64,000 bases of DNA, taken from assembly GCF_032854445.1 (NCBI RefSeq), contig NC_088306.1, positions 7,129,924-7,193,923 on the forward strand. Reading direction: 5' to 3'. This stretch comes from Liolophura sinensis (Eukaryota > Mollusca > Polyplacophora > Chitonida > Chitonidae). Below are positions 35,220 through 46,644 of the stretch, piece by piece. The position numbers and the translations under genes are program-made. Position 1 is the first letter of the stretch, and every line of letters starts with the position of its first letter. Under the pieces are notes generated by a model that was not told the origin of the DNA, ran no database searches, and saw only the letters and a list, made by a program, of their open reading frames with translations.

Positions 35220-36123
35220 TATGTAGGCGTATTATTGAAGTGAGGTGTAGCAGAGCCATGGGATTTCGGAGAGGGGGGTATACCACTCGCGAAATCATGC
35301 AGTTCAGACAAAGCACAGAATTGTTTGACTTGATCGTTCAGGGTCTTGACATAGATGTTTCCATTCCGTGACGATGCCGAGCTTATATTATGGTTATTTA
35401 CACAGGCCCTCAGTAATAACTGGTTACGTTGAGTCAGATCTTTCTTTAGCACAATAGAAGTTCCTTTGAAAGCTCTTCATATGCGTATGCACTCGTTTTT
35501 AGTTTTTCTCGACACAAACTTGACAATAACATCTCTTGGGTTAGATGGAGTTATAGAACCAGTAGGGCAAAGTCTGTGCACAATGCTGATATCACAGGAC
35601 TTTGTGATATCATTAATTTGTAGCTTGTTTAATATGTCTATGATTTTATCAACACAGTCATCAGTAGTCCCTGTCGGGCTGTCTCCCTCAACCCCAAACA
35701 CTCGAATGCTCTCCATCCGCCCATACAGCTCCCGAATATAGAATCGACAGCATTTAGTCCAATGGTCAGACTCTCGATCTCGTTCTGACTTTTCTCAAGT
35801 TGATAAGAAATTTCCATCACGTCTTCCTGTAACAAATTATTTTCTTTCTCAAAATTAAATATTTTAGATTCTTGCTGTTCAATGAATGTAGTCAAGTGAG
35901 TCACAATTTTAGTCTCCTTGTTATTCAGATTTTCTAACAGTTTCTGACCTGTCACAATATGCTCCAGCTTACTCATGATCATGCCGAGCTGCTCCTGCAT
36001 GAATGACACAGGTTTGTGAGCTGCCACAGGTAGTTCCATTGCAGCTGTTGGAGATATCGGTTCATCAAAACTACTCTGAGAAGAGATTTCCTTCCTCTTT
36101 TTCTGCCTAGGTGGTTTAGGCAT
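35220..36123 (-). pseudogene. LINE ORF1 remnant (coiled coil, RRM-like)
   Basis: ORF1 proteins of such elements bind and package the element RNA. The start (MPKPPRQKKRKE) is basic. A heptad-rich coiled-coil stretch follows (35770-35990). After a one-base-type frameshift near 35740, an RRM-like part reads RMESIRVFGVEG, then HRLCP and RDVIVKFVSR. A second frame break near 35460 leads to a C-terminal domain with LKKDLTQRNQLLLRAC. The layout is that of RRM-type ORF1 proteins. It is broken and not expected to be translated whole. Confidence 0.8.
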
Positions 36124-36399
36124 AATATAAACTCATCACGGTAGAAAATCCACTCAGCACACCCTACAGTATTGAACAACAAACTGGCTTGCTTGAGTGC
36201 AGCTTGGGATCCCTGCAGAACGTGCAGTGTTTGTAGCGACACCTCGATATCCCATTTATCACTGTAGGACTATTTCACAAAAACATCTGTGAATACTGCC
36301 GCTTTTAACCAGTAAATCTGCACACATGGAAATGTCATCACTCCTGACACTACAACAACCTCAAGTAGTTTCAGTAGGTATCGTGTACAACGAGTAAAT

Positions 36400-36520
36400 T
36401 ACAACTTGATCGGAGAGGACTTTACTCTGACCTACTACCTGTCGGCTATATTTGCGTGGTTCACGTGTGATCATTTGCCAACTATAACGCTGTCGTCGAT
36501 GCTGTGAAATTACTCTTTTC
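36400..36520 (+). mobile_element. Family E 3' fragment
   Basis: GGTTCACGTGTGATCATTTG, CCAACTATAACGCTG and TCGTCGATGCTG match the end of family E. Confidence 0.5.
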
Positions 36521-37679
36521 TGTGGACTTACTGGAAACTTTGTTCCGTTTGTCCGGTTTCCTGCGAAAAATAATCCTTTCAAATAAAAACTTTTTTTGAA
36601 TGCATCGCGCTAATACGAAAAAACAAAACAAAATAACCGAAATTTGTATTTATGTGCTTAGATACATTACTCAAAACAACAACAATAATAACAAAGCATT
36701 GTCCGACGTTACATGTCCTGTGACTATATATAGACCCTAGTGTTCTTTCGGCCGAGGTGAAATCTAACCCCGCGCTGTCCCATCGAAGGATTGATTGATT
36801 GGTACTTAAGAGACGAAGAAGTCCCAGGTGTTTTAGAAAAGGTCAGCCAAATATCGGGGCGAGATCTGTTGACAGTATTACGGTTTCCATGGGGAGCTCT
36901 TTCCCTAATGTCTCCACTCACGAGAGAAACTGCACTGTTCCGAGACAAATGGTGGAAATTTGGTGATGCGTTTGTTTTATTGTTAAGCCGTAAATAGCTA
37001 GCGCAGAAATCTGATCGCCGTACCGTTCCCGATGACTCTTTTGTTTGTCTCCGTATATTGAAAGCGATCCCGTTCTACACGATGACTTCAGTATCTGCTA
37101 AATGCTGGACGTCTTTGTCCAGTTCTTCTATGCAGAGCCGAGAATAAGACCTAGCCCTTGACAAAGATAATGCAGAGTAAAATTAAGTTGTTTCCCAGCT
37201 ATATTTCAGAAGAAAAAAAAAAACATTTGTCACACAACTTGTACATGTATGTCATTTCACAAATAACCCAGGAAAGCTTCCAAGGTGCGGGTAAACTAAA
37301 AATACATACGTCATCTGTGCGATTTGAACCCTCCTTGGACTATGCTTAATAAATAAAGCGTATGCTTCTAATTGGCCTAACACTGTTATGAATACTCCGT
37401 TGGAATTAGCCCGGAAACGAACTCAAGGTGCCTAATTAATTGTAGTATTCCCCAGCATGGAATATCAACGAATACCATAATAACCCGGGAGAATAATTCC
37501 ATGGTGCTACACTGTAACAGCCTTGACCTTGTACCAGAACAATACAGGCCAAGCAAGTAGCGAAACCAGACCTTCTGGAGCTGTACATACGCTACCAGGT
37601 TATTTTTAGTGGATAATCATTATTGGGCATGTCTATCTGATTTGATGCAATGAAACAATGTCGAGATAGATTCCAACAT
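36521..37679. other. Unassigned intron sequence
   Basis: Nothing is recognised. Confidence 0.4.
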
Positions 37680-38340
37680 GTTATCACTGTCCAGTTACAT
37701 TCCAGTACGTTACTACTGTCAAGTTAGATGTCAATACGCTATTACTGTCAAGTTAGATTTCAGAACGCTAGTACTGTCAAGTTAGATTTCAGTACGCTAG
37801 TACTGTCAAGTTAGATTCCACTACGTTACTACTGTCAAGTTAGATTTCAATACGCTATTACTGTCAAGTTAGATTTTAGTACGCTAGTACTGTCAAGTTA
37901 GATTTCAGTACGCTAGTACTGTCAAGTTAGATTCCAGTACGTTACTACTGTCAAGTTAGATTTCAGTACGTTACTGCTGTCAAGTTAGATTTCAATACGT
38001 TATTACCGTCAAGTTAGATTTCAATACGCTAGTAATGTCAAGTTAGATTTTAGTACGTTACTACTGTCAAGTTAGATTTCAATACGCTAGTACTGTCAAG
38101 TTAGATTTCAGTGCGCTATTACTGTCAAGTTAGATTTCAATACGCTATTACTGTCAAGTTAGATTTCAGTACGCTAGTACTGTCAAGTTAGATTTCAATA
38201 GGCTATTACCGTTAAAGTTAGATTTGAATACGTTAAATCAGTCAGTTATATTTTAATACGCTATTACTGTCAAGTTAGATTTCAATACGCTATTGCTATC
38301 TAGTTAGATTACAGTACGGTATTGCTATCCACTTAAATTT
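37680..38340. repeat. 29-bp tandem array, about 22 units
   Basis: The unit is TACTGTCAAGTTAGATTTCA then GTACGCTAG, with small variations (GTTA/GCTA, TTTC/TTCC). Units are contiguous, so this is a minisatellite and not a spacer array. Confidence 0.97.
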
Positions 38341-38410
38341 CCATGCTCTGAATGTCCAGGGATAGATTTGAATACGTTTTCCTTGAGTACCAATGTAATA
38401 CATAATATAT

Positions 38411-38755
38411 CAACCGGCCCCCGTGGCTGAGCTGGTAGAGCGTCCACTTCGGGGAAGGTAGATCTAGGGTCAATCCTGTGTAAGGTCACACCTAATACCT
38501 TAAAAGAGATATCTTGTTTGGCGTTCAGCATGAAGGGGATCACTGGTTGACCCGTATCAGTATAATTGCTGGGATTTGGCGGCTAATGATGGATAAGTCA
38601 TCTCAATGAAGCAACACTGCATAAAAGATCGGCATAACTCCGTCCTGCAACAAGGAGGCACATTTTGCGTGCATACACTCTAAGGGCTTCGTCTTCGTCA
38701 TAGGGCTGAAAAATTAAGTACTACGTTAAACCATAATCACTTACTCACTCTATTA
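38411..38755 (+). mobile_element. SINE family B, full length
   Basis: A tRNA-like head with A-box TGGCTGAGCTGG (38424-38435) and a weak B-box (GGTCAATCC, 38468-38476) is followed by a body (GGCGTTCAGCATGAAGGGGA, CCGTCCTGCAACAAGG) and the shared tail GGCTGAAAAATTAAGTACTA, ending in (CACT)n. Confidence 0.9.
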
Positions 38756-39119
38756 TACCGGAAAATGTTTGATCTCTGTGACACGTTGTGAACAAGGCAG
38801 ACAGACCAAATGTACATAACGTTATTCAGCGACGGACGTAAATCACGAAGGAAGTATTTGCAAAGAATGTCGGAATGGTGCACATGCACTAGAGTTCCAA
38901 TAAGTTAGCTTCTTATGTGTTTCTATGGCAATAATTTTTATCCCGGCCAACTTTTTCCCCCCACACCAACTCAACCCCCTTATCCGACATGCTCCCCAAC
39001 CCCTCCACTCGACAGGCTCGGCAAAGATCACTTTTATTGGTACATTAAATTAACAACCCCTTTTGCTACAATGAGCTTAGAATTTCAGGAAACTCTCGTC
39101 TGGTGATAATTGTGCCGGT
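38756..39119. other. Unassigned intron sequence
   Basis: A C-rich stretch at 38955-39010. Nothing else is recognised. Confidence 0.4.
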
Positions 39120-39520
39120 CATGTTTCGGTCAAACATAATGAAGCTGGCGATTTCCCCCATCGAGCGTGTGTTGTCCCTCACACCACGGCTGTCTTGTTA
39201 AGACAGGAAGGGGCATCGAACCATCTATGATTAAGCCTGTTTGAAATTCGCCCAGCGTTGTAACTTGGAGATTGGGTCAGTTGTTACGTCACAGCTTTCT
39301 CGATTGATAAGCAATGGCCGTAAAATTATTATCCCGTCCCTGATGAATATTCATAATTACAACTTTGTCGCCAGCTATCGTTCTCATTGTTTTATTAAAC
39401 ATTGAATTCTGCTCCAATTGTTATGTAGCCCGGCCCTCATTCATCATCGTATTGTGTACCTGATGACTCAATCGATTTTAAGCAAAATCTCCACAATGCA
39501 TGTATGTATTATTAATATAG
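39120..39520. promoter_or_regulatory. Candidate intronic enhancer with a POU MORE site
   Basis: ATGAATATTCAT (39343-39354) fits the MORE consensus ATGMATATKCAT bound by POU dimers, and is followed directly by AATTAC. TTACGTCA (39284-39291) is a CRE/PAR-bZIP site. The sequence is complex and not repeated in the window. Enhancer function is inferred. Confidence 0.35.
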
Positions 39521-39976
39521 CCGAAGCACTCTCATCGGACAAGCTCTGTGGATTTTAAGATCTGGAGCAAAACGAGTCTGTTGTGTAGGCTTACCTAGTA
39601 GGCATATGCAAAGCCACAGCCGAATTATATCACCTACTGTGTAATTCACCACGCGCGGAACTACTGATTTAAATATATCTCGCAATCCATCATTTCCATC
39701 AGTTGATGAATCCATTTCCAAGCATACGAATCGCCGTTCTGATCAACACTGTCTTGTTTACACCATTTGTAGATTCTCCAACGTTTGCGCAATATAGCAT
39801 TCCTTGTGAAATAAAACCTCTCTTTTACCAGTCTGTGGATATCTGCACACCACACATGGGGAAGATTATGATTAACTTGCCAAAGTTCGGTGTTTTTTTC
39901 CAGATAAAACAGATCTTGCTCTCAAATGCACTTTTAATGTGTAGTCAAACCTCTAGTACACATTTTTTTTGACATC
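39521..39976. other. Unassigned intron sequence
   Basis: Opposing short frames; nothing is recognised. Confidence 0.4.
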
Positions 39977-39989
39977 GCGAGCTACACAA

Positions 39990-40250
39990 TTTATTTATTT
40001 ATTTGATTGATGTTTTACGCCGTACTCAAGAATATTTCACTTATACGACGGCGGCCAGCATTATGGTGGGAGGGGAGGCAGAACACGGAGAAACCGACCA
40101 CCATCCGCAGGTTGCTGCAGACCTTCTCACGTAAAGCCGGAGAGGAAGGTGAGCTGGACTTGAACTCACAGCGACCGCACTGGTGAGAAGCTCCTGGGTG
40201 AAAACGCTACGCTATGCTAGCGCGTTAAGCGACTGAGCAGCGCAGGCCCT
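39990..40250 (-). mobile_element. SINE family A with perfect 13-bp target duplication
   Basis: GCGAGCTACACAA is found at 39977-39989 and again at 40251-40263. The element is complete except for small internal deletions and ends with a decayed tRNA-like head. Confidence 0.97.
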
Positions 40251-40304
40251 GCGAGCTACACAAACACACTGGAGAAACACAATACGTATTTGCACTTCAG
40301 TACT

Positions 40305-40790
40305 TCATACCAAAATCAAGCAGTAAACCAGTGCGTTGGTTGAAACCCACCAAAAACGAGGCTGGCACAGCATAGTCAATAAATCGCGAGGAACTATAGG
40401 TGAAACGTCAGAGCCAAGCCAGTGAAAATAGCCTATTCGTTGCCTGGAGAATCTTAGGCTGTTCCCCGAAGGCAAAGCAATACAGGAAGCTTCGAGTGGC
40501 CATTTTTTACATCTCCCAATAGAGCTCGCTAAAACCATGAGCACATTTTTCCGAGCTAGTTGATTCCTATCGAATTTCTTAAATATTTGACCCTGTTTTA
40601 TGAGGTTGGATGGCTGCGAATTAAAACGGGAATGAATTCTGCCTGTGGGCATCCGCGGTGATATTGCATGACAAGGTCCTATAGTGACGGTTCTTGTTCT
40701 TGCACTCGGGTTACAACAGAACTGGGCTCCTCCGATTTTCAGAGATTCCGCCTCGTTTTGGAGCTCCTTCCGTGGATTAATGATCTCCAT
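40305..40790 (-). other. Unrecognised 161-codon open frame
   Basis: The frame has an ATG start (40788-40790) and is basic, with a hydrophobic C-terminus (NALVYCLILV). No motif, homologue, splice structure or repeat content is recognised. It may be chance, an exon of another gene or a fossil. It is not called as a gene. Confidence 0.2.
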
Positions 40791-41350
40791 TGTTAGTGAA
40801 ATCCGGTAGAAACTTTCGGTAGCAAGATCTGTGGCTAGGAGAGTAGTTTCAAAGTAAGCCTTCAGAAATAGTCACGTCGTTTAGAAATGTAACGTGCACG
40901 ACTGAACGTGTCACGGTCGTGAACTGTTCCAGCAATCAAGTCATTCTCTTATCTTTTCTTGAAAGAGAAAGAAAACTTCTTGATTTGAATTTTGTACGTA
41001 TCGTTGTGCGTAATGTCACTTGTGTGGTTTGGGATTCTTGTCGATATTCGCGAAATCAAGATTTACGGTACAAACATTAACTTATATAGTGGTCCTTGCT
41101 TTGCAAGCTGTTACTGTAATCAGAAAACACACCGAGGACAAACTGACATGGTTTACGAACATGATTGACAAAACTGACTCACTTTGTCTTTCTAAAGTAG
41201 CAAGCTATGTTGTAATTCTACAATGTGTTTTGATTACAGTAAGTATCGTCATAATCCTCTTTCGTACCACAAAATCTATATACCCAGAAATCAGAAATAG
41301 CATATCACGTTCGTAGTCAATAGTACATTTATTAATCGCTATCAGTTTAT
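40791..41350. other. Unassigned intron sequence
   Basis: A plus frame at 41020-41316 starts at a GTG and has two hydrophobic stretches. There is no support for a gene. Confidence 0.35.
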
Positions 41351-41479
41351 GGGCCGGTTTCATGAAGCTCACTTAGCTAAGTAAGCCCTTAACTATCATG
41401 ATAACGTATGTTGTAGAGATATGAAGTCCACTTAGCTAAGGGCAACTTAACACTAAGTAACCTTTCTGAAACCGGTCCC
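41351..41479. mobile_element. MITE-like element G
   Basis: A 129-bp element with imperfect terminal inverted repeats (GGGCCGGTTTCATGAAG at the left; the reverse complement of the right end starts GGGACCGGTTTCAG). The inner part carries inverted ACTTAGCTAAG blocks. It is non-coding, so a DNA-transposon origin is inferred. Confidence 0.7.
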
Positions 41480-42529
41480 ATGTCTAATTTCTTTTTCTGA
41501 ATTTGTGTACGGTAGCCCTTATAGTATGTGTTTTCTGCACAAAAGCTATTAAGAAAAGAAAAGATTCGTTGTCATTGGTGCGGTAATGGTGTTACTTGGA
41601 CGGCGGCAGATCTCTAGAAACTCCAGCGGTAACCGAAGCAGTAATTCAGCAATTCAGTAAGCCTGAACCGTGTGGGTTGTTTGGAAATGCCCGTCATCTC
41701 CCGCTGGTCTATTACCAAGGCATGTTATTGTCAAACTTCGTGTAAAGATGTTCGAAAATTATCGATGCCTGTGAACTCAGTGTGGTTATTATACGTCTCA
41801 TCTGTTTGCCAAACAGCGTGTAAATCAGTCCAAATAGTATTGGTCGGTGGGTCAGTTGCGTCCCGGTGTTACCGTCCGTCTGTCGTTTCTGAGAGGTGTC
41901 TCAGACTAAATCGTATTGTTCGCGATCCCAATGTGGCTGTTCGATGTTCACCTTTGTAAGAAGTAACGTAGACAAGACTGCGGAGTGTGTGTAAATTGTT
42001 GCCTAATGAGGTCACGAGACATCTTACTGACAGTAATAAACAAGACTTTCACCGTGGCCTCAGTTAATGATCTGGAAGCCTGAAATTAGCCTGCTAGGAG
42101 CCGCTAGGAGGCGTTGAAAGCTTACCGGTACATGTGTACTCATTGTCGCCATGCCAGTACAAGTTGCATCTCGACGCACGCCAGAATGGTAAAAACCAGA
42201 GAACAATTATGAGAAAGTCTACATCACTTACGTTGTATATCACATACATTTCTTTCATTCTTCTCCAATGTAAATAAAAAGAATATCAATATTTTAATAC
42301 ATGGTTTAGGACACTCCTGTACCAATTGACAACTATACTGGATGTTCCTTGTCGGTAATCGCAAGACAAATTTCAAAGCATAGTTACGCACAAACCTCCT
42401 TTGAATTAAAAAAGTTTTTAAAATAAAAAATGAGGAAGGAACGCCTTATACGCGCTTCTGTGAAAGGGAGAGGATACCCAAATGATTTTAACTGCGTTTC
42501 ATCCGCATAAGGTCGAAATTTTTTTTTCA
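41480..42529. other. Unassigned intron sequence
   Basis: Nothing is recognised. Confidence 0.4.
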
Positions 42530-42615
42530 AATCTAGGCGCCGAACAGATAGTCGTACCAGCTATCACAAATAACAGACGTCCCAGATTAACAATCGCAAC
42601 ATAATAAACAAAATG
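42530..42615 (-). mobile_element. SINE family D fragment
   Basis: The reverse complement carries a degenerate D body: GCGATTGTTAATCTGGGACG, then TGATAGCTGGTACGAC. Confidence 0.5.
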
Positions 42616-42619
42616 GCAG

Positions 42620-42870
42620 CATAGAGAGTAAAACCGAGTGATGACGGCAGTATAAAAGTTGGCAAATGGTCACACGTAACCGGAGAAATACTGCCTTTTG
42701 TCACTTTATCTCATTTATGGATTTTCCTCTAGCTATTAATGTCTGTACAGTAGCAAATTACATGTTCCATTACACCATGATGTTAAATGTAATTTATAAG
42801 ACGTCGCTGTTCTAGAAATACTCAAAATGTTGTGTTGCCTTAAAATTTTCCACGCAAAAACATTAACAGA
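42620..42870 (-). mobile_element. Dispersed repeat family E
   Basis: An inverted copy: AGCATAGAGAGTAAAACCG, GGCAAATGGTCACACGTAAC, and TTATAAGACGTCGCTGTTCT near the end. Confidence 0.75.
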
Positions 42871-43430
42871 CCGATGTCTAAAACAATGTTTAGCAAAAAA
42901 CAAGGAACTAAGAATTTATACTAAGTATGAAGCTAGAACGGATTTAGACAAATCAAGCCGGAGACAGTTTCCAATGGTGTCTGAAAGACGCAACTAATCA
43001 CTGGTAAGAAGATAACCAAGTTGATATCTCCTGAGGCAAATCCTAAGTCGATTAGTCACCTAATCAGACTGTATTTACAATCTGCTAGCACTAAAACCTA
43101 CACATTTGGAAAAAAGGTCGATATGTCAGTCTTAAAGCCCTCAAAGATTTACAAGAATTCCTGGAAACAGACCCTGAGACAGAGTTCTTGGAAAATACAT
43201 CCAACGATTTTGGATGACTAAATCGATAATAAAGAGCACCAGTTTTTATTGTTCCGTATTTCTTTCCTGAGACCTGAAAGTCTACATGGTTTAGTTAAAT
43301 TTGAAACAAAGGTTTGTAGTTGGCGTGGCCAAATCTATACTACGTATAAATAACTAGAAGTACTTCAGTTGGATGCTAGTTTGACACAAGCTAGTGAGAG
43401 TCATGTTGTCTTTTTGTTTGCTTTTTTTTT
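42871..43430. other. Unassigned intron sequence
   Basis: Nothing is recognised. Confidence 0.4.
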
Positions 43431-43454
43431 GGTGGGGCGGGGGGGGGGGGGGGG
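43431..43454 (+). repeat. Poly-G tract (16 G)
   Basis: GGTGGGGCGG runs into an uninterrupted G run. It can in principle form G-quadruplex DNA. Confidence 0.9.
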
Positions 43455-45354
43455 TAGCAAGGTCTCATTTGTCATTTTGTCTTGTTTGTACTCATATTTC
43501 TTGATCCTGTGTCTCCTCCACTAAACATGTATTTGCGATCTTCAACTAAACGTCCCTTGGTGTTTTTTATCTGTTCTGCATTTACCCTTTAAGGAAAACG
43601 TTACCTCACATGGCTGAGCCGGGGACTATTTTCGTTTTAATTACAACCTCGAGCTGCTTTTTTTCTTTTTTTTTTCCTGTTCTTTCGCCGTTATCGAAAT
43701 TCATCCGGGCCTTTGCGGATATGTCGCGGCGTTCTAATGATTGGATAATGGAGGAGGTTGTTTTCTTCGGCATTTGGTGGGCGAATCCTGAGCCGAGTCC
43801 AGCTCTACGCCGACCACGCTTGGTGACAAATAGGGCCAATATAGGGGCGTTGAAAGAACTAGACAGTCATTGGTTGATAAAACGCCTTCCTCGTATTTAC
43901 TGAACACTTTTACAGCCTCGGTTTACTGGAACTCCTTGACCTCTTCTACGAAGCCAGTTTCGTGCAGATGAAGCCGCGCTAACGTAGACAATGTTTTTAA
44001 TAGAGGGGTTTTCTTTTTTTGAATTGTGGACGACAAGCCTGCAACCTGTTATTTAAGACCCAACTAATATTATTTTGTGAATTGGCAACTAGATCTGTTT
44101 AGTGGGTCCGAAAATACATCATGGATAGAGGCATTGAATATTCGGTCTTTTAAGAATCATAAAGGACAATTCAGTGTTCGAGTTCTAGCTATTGAAAAGC
44201 ATGACGGTTTGACCACTAGGTCACTGACAAACGTAGATGTAAAACATATATCCAACAGTACATTTGTATCACTATATAGGGTGTTTCACTGTGTGCATTT
44301 TACTTGCTAATGTCACAAAACAAGACACCCTGCCATAACATAATGTAGAAGCATTCTAAGAGGACACGCGAACTATTTATATAAAAGTGCCTTTACTGCT
44401 GTATCTTATAATACCCTCAACAAAATCAATAGTAATGGAACGCAACAAACCTGCTAAAAGCATAAAGCAGTGGCCTATCTATAGCCAGATTACGAGCAGG
44501 ATTTAAAGATTTAAACTTTCACTCATTACTTCATACGTATTCTTCCCATATTGGACAGCACTGCATATCAGCATGCTGTTCTTTGTATTCCCTTGGCCGT
44601 GGCCTCTACGGATACTGTTGTACACAGTATATCAATGTAAACATTTAGCTACACTTACAGCGGATGTCAGATGTTTTACGTGATGTCATAACTCGCCCGC
44701 TTTTCGATTTCGCCAATAGGTATTCTGTTCTGACCATGACCACAAAATGTGTTGTCAAAGCCGAATCTCTGTTGTCTGGCTAGAATGTAGCAATATCCAT
44801 GTTACAAGTATGTGTAATATATTAGCCAGAGTTCTACAATACATAGTTATTTGACTGAATAAATTATAACGTTCACAATATTTAGAAAATATACAACATA
44901 TTGACGACGTTGTAGGTCTGAAATGAATGTAGATGTCCGATTTTTTATCAGATTTAAAGGAAATTTAAAGGAAAAAGAGAGAAGGGTCGACATTTGCACG
45001 AGAGTACGGAGAAAATTTGCTCAGATACTATTTCGAACGTTGTAAGGTTCTTGTAGCCGTGCGTCTGAATCTCAACTGAATATCTATGAAATCTCGTCTT
45101 GTACATGGCTCAGATATCTGTATGGCGCCAGTGTGGAGGAGACAAAAGAAAAGGCGCTGGGATATTTGACAGTAATGAGAAATAAAATTGAGGTGGAAAT
45201 ATTCCAAGGCAGGCTTAAATTTTATCGATCAAGTCAATTATTAAATTTAAATTTCAAGCGTCTGCTATTCTTGCAGGCATTGGATTTTACGCCATATTTT
45301 ACAATTTTTCGGCCATATGTCAACGGGAATTCGTTAAGTGTGTGTACGTTAAGC
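43455..45354. other. Unassigned intron sequence
   Basis: Opposing frames overlap at 43606-43903 in a GC-richer patch. No family is recognised. Confidence 0.4.
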
Positions 45355-45607
45355 TTGTGTGTTCTTGCCACAGTGCGAGTCCATGTGGTCAATGGGCTCC
45401 CGCCACTGAAGTATAATGCCGAAAACACCAGGCATGACACCCCACCCAGTCACATTACACTGGCCCCGGGTCCAACCAGTCTAGTTTCCTTGCTCTAACG
45501 TCAGTACTGAGCGCCAGTACCATATTTAAAGTCCGGCCGGGGTTTGATCCCTAGGCCTCCTGGCTACGACGCAGACGCTATAACACGTTAGGCCACCAGG
45601 GCGATCG
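45355..45607 (-). mobile_element. SINE family C with intact tRNA-like head
   Basis: Read on the minus strand, the head begins GCCCTGGTGGCCTAACGTG and carries GGGATCAAACCCCGG (B-box). The body has AGTGTAATGTGACTGGGTGG and ACTTCAGTGGCGGGAGC. The 3' tail is missing. Confidence 0.88.
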
Positions 45608-46392
45608 GACCGTTTAATAGTGTGATGAATGGATTGAAACTGCTTATCTGCGTTAATCCTTTTATTCTTTAGTTTCCGATTTTATATCTTATGATATAAG
45701 GCAATGCAGTTCGTAATACTTTGGTTTCTGACAGCAAATATAAACCTAGACTGCATATGTACTTAACGTAGTACATACTTAGGTATTTAGACATTGTAAA
45801 TCTTGTCTGCAGCTAATGCCCCATTTGATCGAACAGGCTTGCGAAGCGGATTGTATTAATACTCACCACGTGAAAACACGTAAACCCCTTTCTCAGAATG
45901 CCCTGTGGGGCCAAAGTTCCATGTGGGAGGCATTGGTGTACAGCCACAATTAAGGTACACGGCGAACACAGTGGCAATCTGTATGCACATTCTGCATGTA
46001 GCTACATGCTAATGCTTCTCTCTAGCCAGAGGCATTTTCTTTCATCTTTTTCCATTAAGACTGCACTGTTTAATGGGAACTATGGAAGCTATTGAGATCA
46101 CATTACCTCGGCTTCCAGCCTTGGGACGCGTGACGAAGTTGGCATGAATTGCAAACGAGCAGAAAATGTGTCGCGTAGAGGCATGATGACTTGAGCGTCT
46201 TAACTTATCAGAGTGAAGCTCATCTCGAACTAAGTGGTTTATTGGGTGGTTTCTTATCACATGCTGAAGGAGTAAGTGAGATGGCTGTTTTGAATGCGCA
46301 TATAACTGGATGTTCTTTTACTGATAGACAAACAAATCCACGTTCCTGGCGTATATTCATGTATAAGGCATTGTAATCCTCCATAGTCACGC
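45608..46392. other. Unassigned intron sequence
   Basis: Nothing is recognised. Confidence 0.4.
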
Positions 46393-46644
46393 ACACTCAA
46401 AAATTAATCTATTAATTTTAACAGAAAATCTATTGTTTGAGTGATGCTAGAATGTATTCTGGTATTGCAGAATATTGTTGTGTTATTTATAACACACATA
46501 TTCTGTTAACAGAAAGATTCTATTAGACTACAAGGATGTTATGTTGAATATGACAGAATATTGTGTTATAATAACAGAATACATTCTAGTATCAGTCCGA
46601 CAACAGACTATCTGTTAAAATTAACGGATTTACTTTTTTAGTGT
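46393..46644. mobile_element. MITE-like element F, copy 1
   Basis: A roughly 250-bp near-palindrome. The left end ACACTCAAAAATTAATCT and the reverse complement of the right end ACACTAAAAAAGTAAATC are terminal inverted repeats extending through the GTGATGCTAGAATGTATTCT block. It is non-coding. A second copy is at 63655. Confidence 0.85.

Larger units (their letters stand above)
31130..36350 (-). mobile_element. Decayed non-LTR retrotransposon (LINE)
   Basis: This is a two-ORF element read on the minus strand. A possible 5' untranslated part at 36124-36350 comes first, then the ORF1 remnant (36123-35220) and the ORF2 remnant (33995-31140). Between the ORFs lies about 1.2 kb that includes a 74-bp tandem array and a nested SINE A. 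ORF layout (coiled coil/RRM ORF1; AP-type endonuclease plus reverse transcriptase ORF2) fits the CR1/Jockey/L2 broad group; the clade is not certain. Termini are approximate. Frameshifts, stops and deletions show it is dead. It lies antisense within the inferred channel intron. Confidence 0.85.

Noticed and set aside
37680-38340. 29-bp repeats as a CRISPR array
   Set aside because: Units are contiguous with no unique spacers, and the genome is eukaryotic.
38411-38480. tRNA gene in the SINE B head (and similar heads in A, C, D)
   Set aside because: A- and B-boxes are present but the sequence continues into repeat bodies found elsewhere, and no full cloverleaf is formed.
41020-41316. Small two-helix membrane protein
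   Set aside because: The start codon is GTG, there is no homology, and hydrophobic stretches are common in AT-rich random frames.
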